A DNA stretch of 64,000 nucleotides. Origin: CAUZIZ01 sp965222655. Its GTDB lineage: Bacteria; Acidobacteriota; UBA6911; RPQK01; JAJDTT01. This document shows, piece by piece, positions 25,250 to 34,359 of the stretch (position 1 is the first letter of the stretch; every line of letters starts with the position of its first letter). A program made the position numbers and the translations under genes. The stretch is from contig CBDCUP010000020.1 in NCBI GenBank assembly GCA_965222655.1, positions 186,001 through 250,000 of the forward strand, given 5' to 3'. The notes beneath the pieces were generated by a model that did no database searches, had not been told where the DNA came from, and was given only the letters and a program-made list of their open reading frames with translations.

Positions 25250-25950
25250 TAAAAGGTATGGAGGAAGATGTTTCAACAGATGTCGGGATCGTATGGGTGG
25301 TCTTGTCCGAGTCAGAAGCGCCAGGGTGGCGCTGGATCTCCGGCCGAAATCACTTCCTCCAGGTAGCAGCCCGTACGAGGCGTGGGGGTCCAGGGCGTGA
25401 GTAATTTCTCCGACCTCGAGGACTCGCATCCCCAGAACGTTGTACCATTGGCCGTCGGCCAGTCTCACCGTCATGGCGTTCGAGTGGTCCAGCCACCACG
25501 ACGTTCTACCTGGAGGCTGCCCCCAGTCTTCCCTCAGGTCCCGGACCAGAATCGGTGGCTCAAGCCCATCCCGTCCTTCGTTCAGGGGCTAGATGGCGAG
25601 ACGGTTTCGACTCCGGCCGCCCAGCAGGACCCGTCCCTGTTCGTCTCTGCGAACCTTCATCCGGTCCATCGGGTCGGTGAAGACCTGGTACTGTCCGGCC
25701 ACAATGTAGGGCGTTCCATCGACGGCCTGATTGAGGGTGATGGGAGCCTCCGAACGGCCCCACCCGCGTGGATCACCTTCGTCCAGGTCTCCCCACCGTC
25801 GACTGAGCGCCCACGATCCCCACGGGTGACCCGCAGGATCCCGGACGAGCGGGTCGGGCCGGCTCCCGTTTCCTGGGTGAGGTCAGATGGCGCTGTCCCA
25901 CAAGATGCCACGATCATCGTCCAGAGAAGGAGTGCAACGGCCCGTTTCAT
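25250..25950 (-). pseudogene. Asp-box (BNR/sialidase-like) lipoprotein remnant
   Basis: A lipoprotein start, MKRAVALLLWTMIVASCGT at 25950, leads to SVDGGETWTKVIHAGG, an Asp-box. The frame then shifts by one base near 25765 into GWGRSEAPITLNQAVDG and VAGQYQVFTDPMDRMKVRR. An in-frame TAG at 25589-25591 interrupts before PLNEGRDGLEPPILVRDL and GQWYNVLGMRVLEVGEITH. One frameshift plus one nonsense codon mark it as decayed; the exact 3' end is uncertain. Confidence 0.65.
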
Positions 25951-26358
25951 TGGGAGCATCCACTCCTGGGTCATGCGTATTTCCTCGGAGTCTTTCCGGA
26001 TTGAAGGATGAAAACTCCCGAATAATCTGAGAACACTCGACGAAAGCAAGACCAAGGGGTACTGGGCCGGCTTTTTGCCATGAACCTCAAATGATCCAAC
26101 GTCAGCTGGTGGTAGGGACTAGCCTGAAACTTCATTTTCAATTTTCGATAGAAAAACGATGTAAACCATTGATTTATAGTTGGATATAGAATTACCCAAG
26201 CAATCGTCTGAAAGCCGTGGCGGTGGCCTCCAGGCCGCCGTTTTTCGAGCCAAAGGCTCGAAGGAAAGAACACGGCGGCACGGAGGCCACCGCCACGTCC
26301 CTCGACTGAAGTTCTTGCTCGAACGGGACCAGGCATACCGGCTTCCCGGCGATTCCGG
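25951..26358. other. Intergenic region with palindromic repeat
   Basis: No gene seen in about 400 bp. At 26216-26299 is the best-preserved palindrome of the GTGG family (GTGGCGGTGGCCTCCAGGCC ... GGAGGCCACCGCCAC, with an inner stem CGAGCCAAAGGCTCG). The motif CCTGAAACTTCAT is at about 26123-26135. Confidence 0.6.
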
Positions 26359-27957
26359 CTATCTTGCAGCCAGGCGGGTCATGCGCTCAAGCTCGGCAGT
26401 CCACACCGCTTCCAGCTCCTTCAGCTTGTCGGGTAGCTGATCGGCCAGGTCCCGGGATTCGGCCCGGTCCGTCGACAGATCGTACAGCTCCCAGGGATCT
26501 CCCCTAGCTGCGACCAGTTTCCAGTCGCCGGCCCGAATCGCGCGATTTCCTTCATGCAACCACCAAAGGAAGTCGCGATTAATGACGGCGTCCCGTTCGA
26601 ACGAGGCGACAAGGCTCCGGCCGGGTGCCGGCGGAATCGGATCGCCCTCCCACAGCTCGGGTTTCTCGATACCGATCACCTCCAAAACTGTGGGAACGAT
26701 GTCGATCATGTGCGCCGGCGTCCGGCGCAGCTCGCCCCGGGCGCGAAAGCCCTGGGGCCAATGCACCACCAGCGGCGTGCTGGTACCGCCTTCGTGCACC
26801 CAGGTCTTGTGGCGGCGAAAGGGCGTGTTTGACGCGCTCGAGAAACCGGGTCCCAGACAGAGGTAGGAGGCCGCGCTGCCGGGAGCGGCTTTCGGATCAT
26901 GGCCGCCATCGCGCACCATGATCTCCGCGCTGGCGCCATTGTCCGAGGCGAAGAAGATGAGCGTATTCTCGTACACACCCATCGCCTTGAGCTGCCCGAT
27001 GACGCGACCTATCTCGCGGTCCATGCGATCCACCATGGCGGCGTGGATCGCCATCTTGGCGGCCTGGAAGCGGCGCTGCTCATCGGTCAACTCACTCCAG
27101 GGCAGCGGGCGATTGATCTCTCCGGAGCCGAGTTTCTGGATCGCTTCGGGGAAGTGATAGGGCGGTCCAACCTCGGGCTCGAGCTCTGAGAGCGTCGTGT
27201 TGAGCAGCCCCGTCTCCTTCTGGCGGGCGAAACGCTGCCGCCGTATGGAGTCCCAACCGTCAAGATATCGGTCCCGGTAGCGTGCGATGTCCTGAGGCAG
27301 CGCGTGCAGCGGGAAATGGGGTGCGATGAACGCGATGAAATGAAAGAAAGGGCGGGCGGCATATTTCTCCGCGTGCTCGCGCAGACAATCGATGGCGTGG
27401 TCGACGGTGGCGATGGTGGCGTAATACCCAGACTCATCGGCAGCGGGCTCAAGCGGGATATCATCGATGAGGTTGCCCTTGGCAGTGAAGAAGTTGCCTT
27501 GGTTCTTCATTCTCAGAGAGCGATCAAAGCCGCCGGCGATCACCTTGCCATCGATATGCCACTTACCGCTGTGGTAGCTGCGATAGCCCAGAGGCTTCAG
27601 GAAATCCGGCAGCAGCCGCGCCCATTTCTGGCGCTCACCCACCTTCCCTTCACCGACACCAGGCAGCACATCACGGTGCACCTGCTGGGCGTAGTACCCG
27701 GTCAAGAGGGCCGCGCGGGTGGGCCAGCAGCGAGCGGTGTTGTAGAACTGGGTGAAGCGTAGCCCCCCCGCTGCCAGTGCATCCAGGTTCGGCGTCGCGA
27801 TCTCGCCGCCGTAAGACCCGAGGTCCGAATATCCCATATCGTCCGCGAGGATGAAGACGATGTTCGGCCGCTTGGATTCCGCCGCCGCCGAAACGGCTTG
27901 GCTGGCAGCCGCCAGGATAATCAGGACCAACGTCGTGAAGAGGAAACGAATTCGCAT
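26359..27957 (-). CDS. Sulfatase (arylsulfatase-like), secreted
   Basis: A 532-residue sulfatase beginning MRIRFLFTTLVLIILAAAS with a signal peptide (cleavage near AVSAAA). PNIVFILADDMGYSDLGSYG holds the metal Asp residues. TARCWPTRAALLTGYYAQQ is the formylglycine signature in the Cys-x-Pro-Thr-Arg form found in S1_4-type enzymes. IFFASDNGASAEIM supplies the second metal site. The longer ORF start at 28134 was rejected because it precedes the signal peptide. Substrate is unknown. An anaerobic or FGE-type maturase must be elsewhere in the genome. Confidence 0.92.
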   Translation of the reverse strand: MRIRFLFTTLVLIILAAASQAVSAAAESKRPNIVFILADDMGYSDLGSYGGEIATPNLDALAAGGLRFTQFYNTARCWPTRAALLTGYYAQQVHRDVLPGVGEGKVGERQKWARLLPDFLKPLGYRSYHSGKWHIDGKVIAGGFDRSLRMKNQGNFFTAKGNLIDDIPLEPAADESGYYATIATVDHAIDCLREHAEKYAARPFFHFIAFIAPHFPLHALPQDIARYRDRYLDGWDSIRRQRFARQKETGLLNTTLSELEPEVGPPYHFPEAIQKLGSGEINRPLPWSELTDEQRRFQAAKMAIHAAMVDRMDREIGRVIGQLKAMGVYENTLIFFASDNGASAEIMVRDGGHDPKAAPGSAASYLCLGPGFSSASNTPFRRHKTWVHEGGTSTPLVVHWPQGFRARGELRRTPAHMIDIVPTVLEVIGIEKPELWEGDPIPPAPGRSLVASFERDAVINRDFLWWLHEGNRAIRAGDWKLVAARGDPWELYDLSTDRAESRDLADQLPDKLKELEAVWTAELERMTRLAAR

Positions 27958-28013
27958 GTTCAAGTGCTCCGATTGAGATCGACCAGGATCATAGCCACGG
28001 AAGTGAGCTGCCC

Positions 28014-29495
28014 TCACTGGAAACGCAGGGAATACAGGTCGGCGTCCTTCATGACGAAACGCAGCCGGACCGGCTTGCCGGCGATCCCGGCCAGGGGCTT
28101 GTCCGAAGTCGCCTTGGTGTGACTTCGCTCCCACGTCACCGTGTGCTCGATCTCGTCCCCCCAGATCAGGGATGATTCCTCCAGGCCAAAACCGGGCAGG
28201 GGGTTGCCACCGACATCTTGGATCTCTATCCGGATACTGCCTGCCGCCGAGGTGGCGAAATTGAGCACCAACTTGTCCCCTTGGAAAACCAAAGACCGGG
28301 TAATCAGCTCTCCCCCCGCATAGCCCGCGTGCACCGAAACGAAGCCGTCCAGGCGTAGGACCATGCGCTCCACATGGGAGCTGGGGTAGGTATTGTTACG
28401 ACCCACATAGAGGGAGATTTCGTCCGCGGCCGTAGGCACGATCCCAGCAGCGGGCATGTTGCAGCGGTGGACCCAGTTGCGGGGGTCTCGACCCGGCCGG
28501 ATGTAGGCCTCCATGAAGCGCCGGTCCCAGTGCACCCCATCCCGGCTGGTCATGAAGACTCCCTCGGAGACGCCCGGGTAGGGGTTGGTGGAGTGAAAGG
28601 TTCTCCAGGGCACGAATCTCTTGGGGAGTGAGATGTAGATGTGGGGGGCGCGGAAATAGGGAGTGGTGGCGTTGGTATAGAGCTCTTCACGGGCGGTGTT
28701 TCCGTACTCTGCCCACTGCCCCGGGGTCCACTCGAGAAAGTCGTTCGAGGTGGCATACTTCAGGCTGCGGACACCGTCGAAATCCCGATAGACGGCGGCG
28801 TATTGCTGCCGGACCGGATCCCAGAAGGGCACGTTCAGAGAATCGAATTTGCCATCGGTGATGGCGGGCTCGGGGCTGGCCCGACTCCAGCGTTTACCAT
28901 CGGGCGACACGAAGGCCATCAGGACGGACTTGGGCCAGCTCCCCACGTTTCCCAAGGCCTTGTAGAGTTGGTCGGGCGGTGCATCGGGATTCCCGTCCTT
29001 GAAGGGAGCGAAGCAGCAACCTGCCTCTTCCTTCCAGACGATGTTGTTGTCCCTGGAACCCTGGAACTCGACCAGGCCCAGGGAGGGCCGAAACCATTCG
29101 ATCCCGTCCCTGCTTTCGATCAGGCAGGTGACGGACCCGTGTTGGGGAACGACCTTTTCGCCCGGCCGCAATTGGTCCTGGTCGGCATAATCCGGGTGGC
29201 TGGTTCCCGAATAGTACATCCGGTAGCCCTCTCCGTCCCGGAATACGGTGTGATAGTCGCTGGTATTGCCCTCCCAGGGCTTATCAAAGGAAATGATCCT
29301 CCCGGCAGAGACGGGAGTGTGCAGCTTGAGATGGACCCCGTCCATGGAATCGATGAGGAAGTCATCCACGAACAGCTCCAGGCGAGAGCCGATGTCGACG
29401 GGTTCCTCGGACTCGGTGGCTTCCGCTGCCGGCGTCGCCAGCGCTAATGAAAACACCAGGGAACCCACCGAAAGAAGTGCCGCCTTTGGTCTCAT
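28014..29495 (-). CDS. Secreted glycan-active propeller protein (GH32/43-like)
   Basis: A 493-residue protein with signal peptide (MRPKAALLSVGSLVFSLALA). The conserved start VDIGSRLELFVDDFLID is followed by propeller blades: KPWEGNTSDYHTVFRDG, SRDGIEW, SPDGKRWSR, SRDGVHWDRR. The C-terminal sandwich ends GKPVRLRFVMKDADLYSLRF. It is a close relative of the 58053-59576 protein and, more distantly, of the window-start gene. The fold resembles GH32/GH43, but no experimentally proven substrate is known to me. It lies next to two sulfatases, suggesting shared glycan targets. Confidence 0.75.
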   Translation of the reverse strand: MRPKAALLSVGSLVFSLALATPAAEATESEEPVDIGSRLELFVDDFLIDSMDGVHLKLHTPVSAGRIISFDKPWEGNTSDYHTVFRDGEGYRMYYSGTSHPDYADQDQLRPGEKVVPQHGSVTCLIESRDGIEWFRPSLGLVEFQGSRDNNIVWKEEAGCCFAPFKDGNPDAPPDQLYKALGNVGSWPKSVLMAFVSPDGKRWSRASPEPAITDGKFDSLNVPFWDPVRQQYAAVYRDFDGVRSLKYATSNDFLEWTPGQWAEYGNTAREELYTNATTPYFRAPHIYISLPKRFVPWRTFHSTNPYPGVSEGVFMTSRDGVHWDRRFMEAYIRPGRDPRNWVHRCNMPAAGIVPTAADEISLYVGRNNTYPSSHVERMVLRLDGFVSVHAGYAGGELITRSLVFQGDKLVLNFATSAAGSIRIEIQDVGGNPLPGFGLEESSLIWGDEIEHTVTWERSHTKATSDKPLAGIAGKPVRLRFVMKDADLYSLRFQ

Positions 29496-29677
29496 TGTCC
29501 CTCCTACCTGTCCCTGGAGATCACGGTTTTGACTGAGCTCCAGGCTATAGGAGCGAACCGCGATGATCAATGGGGTACACACCGTGTTACTGACCCGGCT
29601 ATGAGCGACCTCAAACCGCCGAAGAACAGTGGACTAGCCAGAGTTATCCCCCCTCGCGATGCGTTATGATCTGTGTC

Positions 29678-29914
29678 ATGTCACGACTCAATCTGACACT
29701 CGATGATGACACGGCCATGCAACTGGAAGACTACGCCAAGAAGCTTGGAACGCCGCGGGCTCGGTTGGCCCGAGAGCTCCTGAGGGAGGGTCTCTACCAC
29801 CGGGCGGCCCAGGAGCGGCGACGCCAGCTGACCAAGGACTACGCAAACGATCGAGAGGATGTCGAGGAACTGCTGGGTGAGCTTGAAGGGCCCCAAACCG
29901 ATCTGTTGGGATAG
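29678..29914 (+). CDS. Ribbon-helix-helix antitoxin (MazE-like partner)
   Basis: A 78-residue protein from MSRLNLTLDDDTAMQLEDYA, an RHH strand-helix-helix, with a charged C-terminal tail. It precedes by five bases a remnant of a MazF/PemK toxin, so it was probably the antitoxin of that pair. The upstream ATG (MICVMSRL) is less likely given family length. Confidence 0.7.
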   Translation: MSRLNLTLDDDTAMQLEDYAKKLGTPRARLARELLREGLYHRAAQERRRQLTKDYANDREDVEELLGELEGPQTDLLG

Positions 29915-29918
29915 GAAG

Positions 29919-30083
29919 ATGCTGACCAGATCCAGCCTGCGGCAGGCCCGAGTGGCCAACGCCTCGATGGTGATGACCTACGACCGGCGACGAGTGGTCC
30001 AGACAGCAGGGCAAATCAGTGCGCAGGCCCGGAGGGATCTGGATGAGGCGCTCCGCGTTCACCTGGCTCTGACGCCTATCTGA
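29919..30083 (+). pseudogene. C-terminal remnant of a MazF/PemK-type toxin
   Basis: A 54-residue ORF: SLRQARVANASMVMTYDRRR, then GQISAQARRDLDEALRVHLAL. This is the last third of MazF-like ribonucleases (the VAN-QVMTxDRRRL segment and final helix). The N-terminal half with the catalytic Arg and the SH3-like barrel is missing, so an internal deletion has fused the remnant directly behind the antitoxin. Confidence 0.68.
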
Positions 30084-30101
30084 ATTGTGCGGAGATCAAC
30101 C

Positions 30102-31148
30102 ATGAACGTTCCGATTCTCCGCAGGATCCGCCGGGTCACCTGGTCGAGAGGGTGGATGGCGTGTGTCGCCGGCGGGGTGTTGGTTTTTGTGGGTTCAAAC
30201 AACGCAATCTTTTCGCAGATCGCGACAGAGGCGGGGGATCTCCGGGTAAGCGAGTACGCTCCGACGAATGGCACGTTTCCCGGCTGCACCCATATCCTGT
30301 TCCGAGGAAAGCAGGAGATTGTCACGGCAGGAAGTCGGCTTCGTTCTCGCGACAATGGTCGCGACAGATTTCGCGAGTCACCCCTGATGATCTTCGAAGA
30401 TCCGCATGCGGTCGCGTACAATCCACGGGATGGCTTGTACTATGCCACCGACACCGGTCGCCATCGCCTGGTCTCGTTCCGCGATCTGAATCTGCCTCAG
30501 ATCGAGCAGATGGCCGAGACGCTCGCCGACGTGAAGCTCGATCGTCCGCACGACATCGTCATCGACGGCGAGGGTTGGATGTACGCACTCAATCCGAATC
30601 AAGCGACGGTTTTTCGCTTCCGTGGATTCGGTCAAAGCGAATCCTCACTCGACCTCTCGCAGGATCTCGGTTACTCGCGAGCCCTGACGATTGTGGACAA
30701 CAAGGTCTACGTTGTGGGTTCGAGTGTCGGGAAGATCGTCGAGATCGAAGATTTTTCAAAACAGCAGTTCCGTGTGTTCACGAGCTTCGGCAAGAAACGC
30801 GACACGACGGCGGGAAGCTGGAGCACCACTGGACTCATACCCAACGACATCGAGTTCTATGCGGGGCAGTGGTATGTGACGTCCTACTTCTGTCCAGCCT
30901 ATGCACAGGGGACAGACTGCAATGAGATGAAGTTCATTCGATTCTCGTCGTGGCGGGACTTCTCGTCGTGGCGGGACTTCAAAACCGGCCAGTGGGAAGA
31001 CATCAGCAGCCTCTTGCCTCCAGACATTGTCCCCTACTATCTGACGATTCGTGGGGCCGACTTGTTCCTGGCAACTTTTACTCACGAAGCCAAAGGCCAA
31101 CCCGGCCGCATCTACCGCATCACCAAATCCAAGGACACATCGCCGTGA
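30102..31148 (+). CDS. Secreted beta-propeller (NHL/6-bladed type) protein
   Basis: A 348-residue protein with an N-terminal membrane or signal segment (WMACVAGGVLVFVGSNNAIF). Repeated blades include DPHAVAYNPRDGLYYATDTGRHRL, LDRPHDIVIDGEGWMYALNP and NKVYVVGSSVGKIVEI, as in NHL or SMP-30-like propellers. No catalytic set is obvious, so binding or lactonase roles are both open. An 18-bp tandem duplication (30942-30977) repeats SSWRDF in frame. The start is the second ATG in the ORF. Confidence 0.72.
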   Translation: MNVPILRRIRRVTWSRGWMACVAGGVLVFVGSNNAIFSQIATEAGDLRVSEYAPTNGTFPGCTHILFRGKQEIVTAGSRLRSRDNGRDRFRESPLMIFEDPHAVAYNPRDGLYYATDTGRHRLVSFRDLNLPQIEQMAETLADVKLDRPHDIVIDGEGWMYALNPNQATVFRFRGFGQSESSLDLSQDLGYSRALTIVDNKVYVVGSSVGKIVEIEDFSKQQFRVFTSFGKKRDTTAGSWSTTGLIPNDIEFYAGQWYVTSYFCPAYAQGTDCNEMKFIRFSSWRDFSSWRDFKTGQWEDISSLLPPDIVPYYLTIRGADLFLATFTHEAKGQPGRIYRITKSKDTSP

Positions 31149-31177
31149 CCGATTCTCGGAATAGCTGTGCTCCGGTC

Positions 31178-31495
31178 CTAGCCGTTTCCGGAGCGGTCTT
31201 GCCAGTAGCCTGGGTGGCGACGCTGATGTGCGAACGCAACCACCCAGATAGTGTCTCTTTCATTGAGGTACACGACCGAATAGGGAAATCGTCTGACCTG
31301 AAACGTTCTCACGCCGCTGGATTCAGCCGGAAGAGAATGTAAAGGTGCTGAACCAGGGTGCGGCACAATCCGATTAAGCGCCTCATTGATCGCGGAAACG
31401 AATTCCGAACCAAGACCCTTCCGCTTCGGCTCGTACCATTCCTCGGCTTCGGTGAGTTCATCTTCAGCGTCATCAAGAACGATGAGCTGAGGCAT
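31178..31495 (-). CDS. RelE/ParE-type toxin
   Basis: A 105-residue RelE/ParE-fold protein: LIVLDDAEDELTEAEEWYE, then VRRFPYSVVYLNERDTIWVVAFAHQRRHPGYW, the typical C-terminal strand and basic tail. ParE relatives inhibit gyrase; RelE relatives cut mRNA; the two cannot be told apart here. The start overlaps the antitoxin stop (TAATG). All parts are intact. Confidence 0.85.
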   Translation of the reverse strand: MPQLIVLDDAEDELTEAEEWYEPKRKGLGSEFVSAINEALNRIVPHPGSAPLHSLPAESSGVRTFQVRRFPYSVVYLNERDTIWVVAFAHQRRHPGYWQDRSGNG

Positions 31496-31722
31496 TACTT
31501 GCGGCGTTGAAGATCGTCTCGGACCTGGGACCAGGGTCGACCGGTTGCCTTGCCTGTGCGGATTCGCTCGACCCTTCGCTCAATCTCTGCTGCCCATGCC
31601 TCTTCGACATCAGCATCGCTCTCACCGTCCAAACTTGCCAGCAGCTCTGCAGCCACCTGCGCTCGCTCAGGCACTGGAAGCTTCAGCGCCGCGTTGAGTA
31701 CGTCCTGTGCAGGCTCACTCAT
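31495..31722 (-). CDS. Addiction-module antitoxin (CHP02574 type)
   Basis: A 75-residue acidic protein, MSEPAQDVLNAALKLPVPER and AQVAAELLASLDGESDADVE, with EEAWAAEIERRVERIRTGK and a basic end. This matches the addiction-module component family that pairs with ParE-like toxins. It is coupled to the toxin by TAATG. Confidence 0.82.
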   Translation of the reverse strand: MSEPAQDVLNAALKLPVPERAQVAAELLASLDGESDADVEEAWAAEIERRVERIRTGKATGRPWSQVRDDLQRRK

Positions 31723-31849
31723 CTTCCCCATTCTACCTCAGTTATCAGGGCGTGATGATCCGTGGTTAGAAACTCACTGTACTTCGCCGAGTTCGATCAG
31801 AGCCACGCAGCGGCCGTCCTCTTGCAAGCTGTTGTGAGATGACCCGCCA

Positions 31850-34359
31850 TCAGTAATACATCGCTATGTACTTGTACGCCTTCCCGAAAAGCTCCTGGTC
31901 CTGGTGCAGCAGGTACTTGAAGAGCGTCTTCCGAAGAGCCATCTTCACTTCCCGTTCTCCGGCGTGTGTGTTCTGCCATCCATCAAAACGGACGATTCGT
32001 ACGATCTCATCGATGTCGCCCACTACGCGCTCGACCATGACAGGCGTGTCGGCGTTGCTCGCTTCCTCGAAGAGCTCGGTCAGGGCGGCCTTACCACGGT
32101 CCTCGTCCTCGATGGGCGGCTCCGCCTGCTCGCTGGCCACTACGTCCTTGGCCAGGTGGAGCAGCTCCTTGAGGAACTCGACGCTCCTTAGCGGGCCCTT
32201 TTCGTGCCGGTTCTTCAGGGCCTCGAGCCGTTCGGCCAGGGCTTTGAAACGCGGATCGTGCAAGTGCTTGCGCAGCCTGCGTGCCACCTTGATCTCGATT
32301 TCTTTGGACTTCTTCTTCGGATCAGGGGTGCCCAGAACGGCTTCCAGCAGGTCGGCATCCAGCACAAGGGTCTCGAGGTCGTCCTGCACCGCTTCGACGC
32401 GCACGTTCTCATGGATCAGCTCGATGGTCTTGGCCCCGAGCTTGTGCCAGAGCAGCTTCCCCGTGCCAGTCGAGGGTTTCACCGACTCGTAGACCTGGAC
32501 GATCCAGCGGTAATCGGTCTCAAAGTCACGCAATACCGGATCCGGAGAGATCGCTTCCCAGAGACGGGCCAGATAGCTGCAATCGGCGGCGAAGCGGTCA
32601 CGGATTTCATTGTCTGGCAGGCACTCCTGGGCGGCGATCAGGCCTTCGTAGCCTTCCAGGGTCCGGTCGACACCGCTGAAGTAGGCCAGGCTCTTCTGGA
32701 TCGCCTCGGGCAGTTTCGACTTCAGCTCGCCGATGTTGGTCACCACGCGGGTGATGCCCTCCTCATCGAACTGAATCGCCTGGGCCACGTCGTCGAAGGC
32801 GCCGATATAGTCGACGATGAGTCCGTGCGACTTCATCTGCCCGTAGGGACGGTTGGTGCGGCAGATCGCCTGCAACAGGGTGTGGTCCCGCATCGGCTTG
32901 TCGAGGTACATGGTCTGTAGGATTGGCGCGTCGAAACCGGTGAGCAGCTTGGAGGTCACCACCAGGATCTTGAGCGGGTCGTTCGGCTCGCGGAAGCGGT
33001 CGAGCAGCTTCTCCTCCGCATCCCGCTCGCGGCGGTATGGGGCGTAGTCGCCCTCACCGGCATTGACCGACATCACGATGTCCGAAAACTCGGTCGGCAG
33101 GTGCCTATCGAGCTCCCTCTTGTAGAGCAGGCAGCTTTCACGGTCGAAGGTGACCACCTGGGCACCGAAGCCGTTGGGGACGACCTTCTCCTGAAAATGC
33201 TGCGCGATGTCCGCGCAGACCGCGGCGACACGGTCTGGCGTCTTGATCAGGACGGCCATCTTGGCCGCCATCTTGCCGAGCAGGTCGCGCTCCAGATCGC
33301 TCAAGCCGCCGGTCAGCTCTTTGAAAGCCTGGTCGATCTCCTCCTGGTCGATGTGCAGGTCGAGTAGTCGCGGCTCGAAGTGCAGCTCCTTCGTGGCCCC
33401 ATCCCGGACCGAGTCCTCGAAACCGTATCGGCTCAAGTAGCCGTTGGCGTCTTCCTCGGCCCCGAAGGCGTAGAAGGTGTTCTTATCGGCTCGGTTGATC
33501 GGCGTGCCAGTCAGGCCAAAGAGGAACGCGTTGGGCAGGGCATCGCGCATCTTACGGCCCAGGTCACCCTCTTGCGTGCGGTGCGCCTCGTCCACTAGCA
33601 CGATGATGTTGTCGCGCGCGTTGAGCACACCCTCGGCTTCGCCGAACTTGAAGATCGTAGTGATGATGATCTTGCGCACGTCCTTCTCAAGCAGATCCTG
33701 CAGGGCCATCCGGCTTTCAGCCTTGACCAGGTTGGGCGCGTCGGAGGCGTAGAAGGTGCCTGAGATCTGGGTGTCGAGGTCTACGCGGTCAACCACGATC
33801 ATCACCGTCGGGTTCTTGAGCGCCGGGTGGAGCCGCAGCTTGCGGGCGGCGAACAGCATCAGCAGAGATTTCCCAGATCCCTGGAAGTGCCAGATCAGGC
33901 CCTTCTTCGGGTGGCCAGCAACCACACGTTCAACGAGCTTGTTCGCGCCGAGGTCGTCGAAGTCGATGAGCTTGATGGTGACGTGCTCGCCGTTCTCGCC
34001 GAAGGGCATCGACTTCTCGCCGGTGAGCCAGGCGGCGAACTCCTCGTTGGCCTTGACGAGGCCATCGCTGCGGACGCCCATGATGATCGCCCGCAGCCGG
34101 TAGAGCACATCGTCGACGCGATCGGGCTGCGCGGCGATGGTGGGGTTCAGGCGGATTAGGGCGTCGCGGAGGTGTTCCTCGACGAGTGCTTCCTGGGGCT
34201 GACGGGGGAGGTTTTCGTGGGCGAGGTAGTGCCAGCCGAGGCCGGAGATCTGACCGGTGCGCTGGGCGAGACCGGGTCCGACTGCGGTGTGATGTGTGAT
34301 GCCCCACAAAGCAGGTCGCGGACAAAGGCCTCGATAGTGTTGGCTTCGCTGAAGCTCAT
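31850..34359 (-). pseudogene. hsdR: Type I restriction subunit R, nuclease domain deleted and frameshifted
   Basis: The start MSFSEANTIEAFVRDLLCG at 34359 overlaps the hsdS stop (ATGA). At about 34303-34310 one G is missing from a G run, and the frame resumes as GITHHTAVGPGLAQRTGQISG. At about 33941-33952 LIDFDDL joins directly to NKLVERVVAGHPKKGL, so the usual PD-(D/E)XK nuclease and linker (about 160 residues) are gone in frame. The motor is complete: HFQGSGKSLLM (Walker A), VLVDEAHRTQEGDL (DEAH box), and the later helicase motifs. Even with the frame restored (about 837 codons) it should translocate but not cut. Confidence 0.85.
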
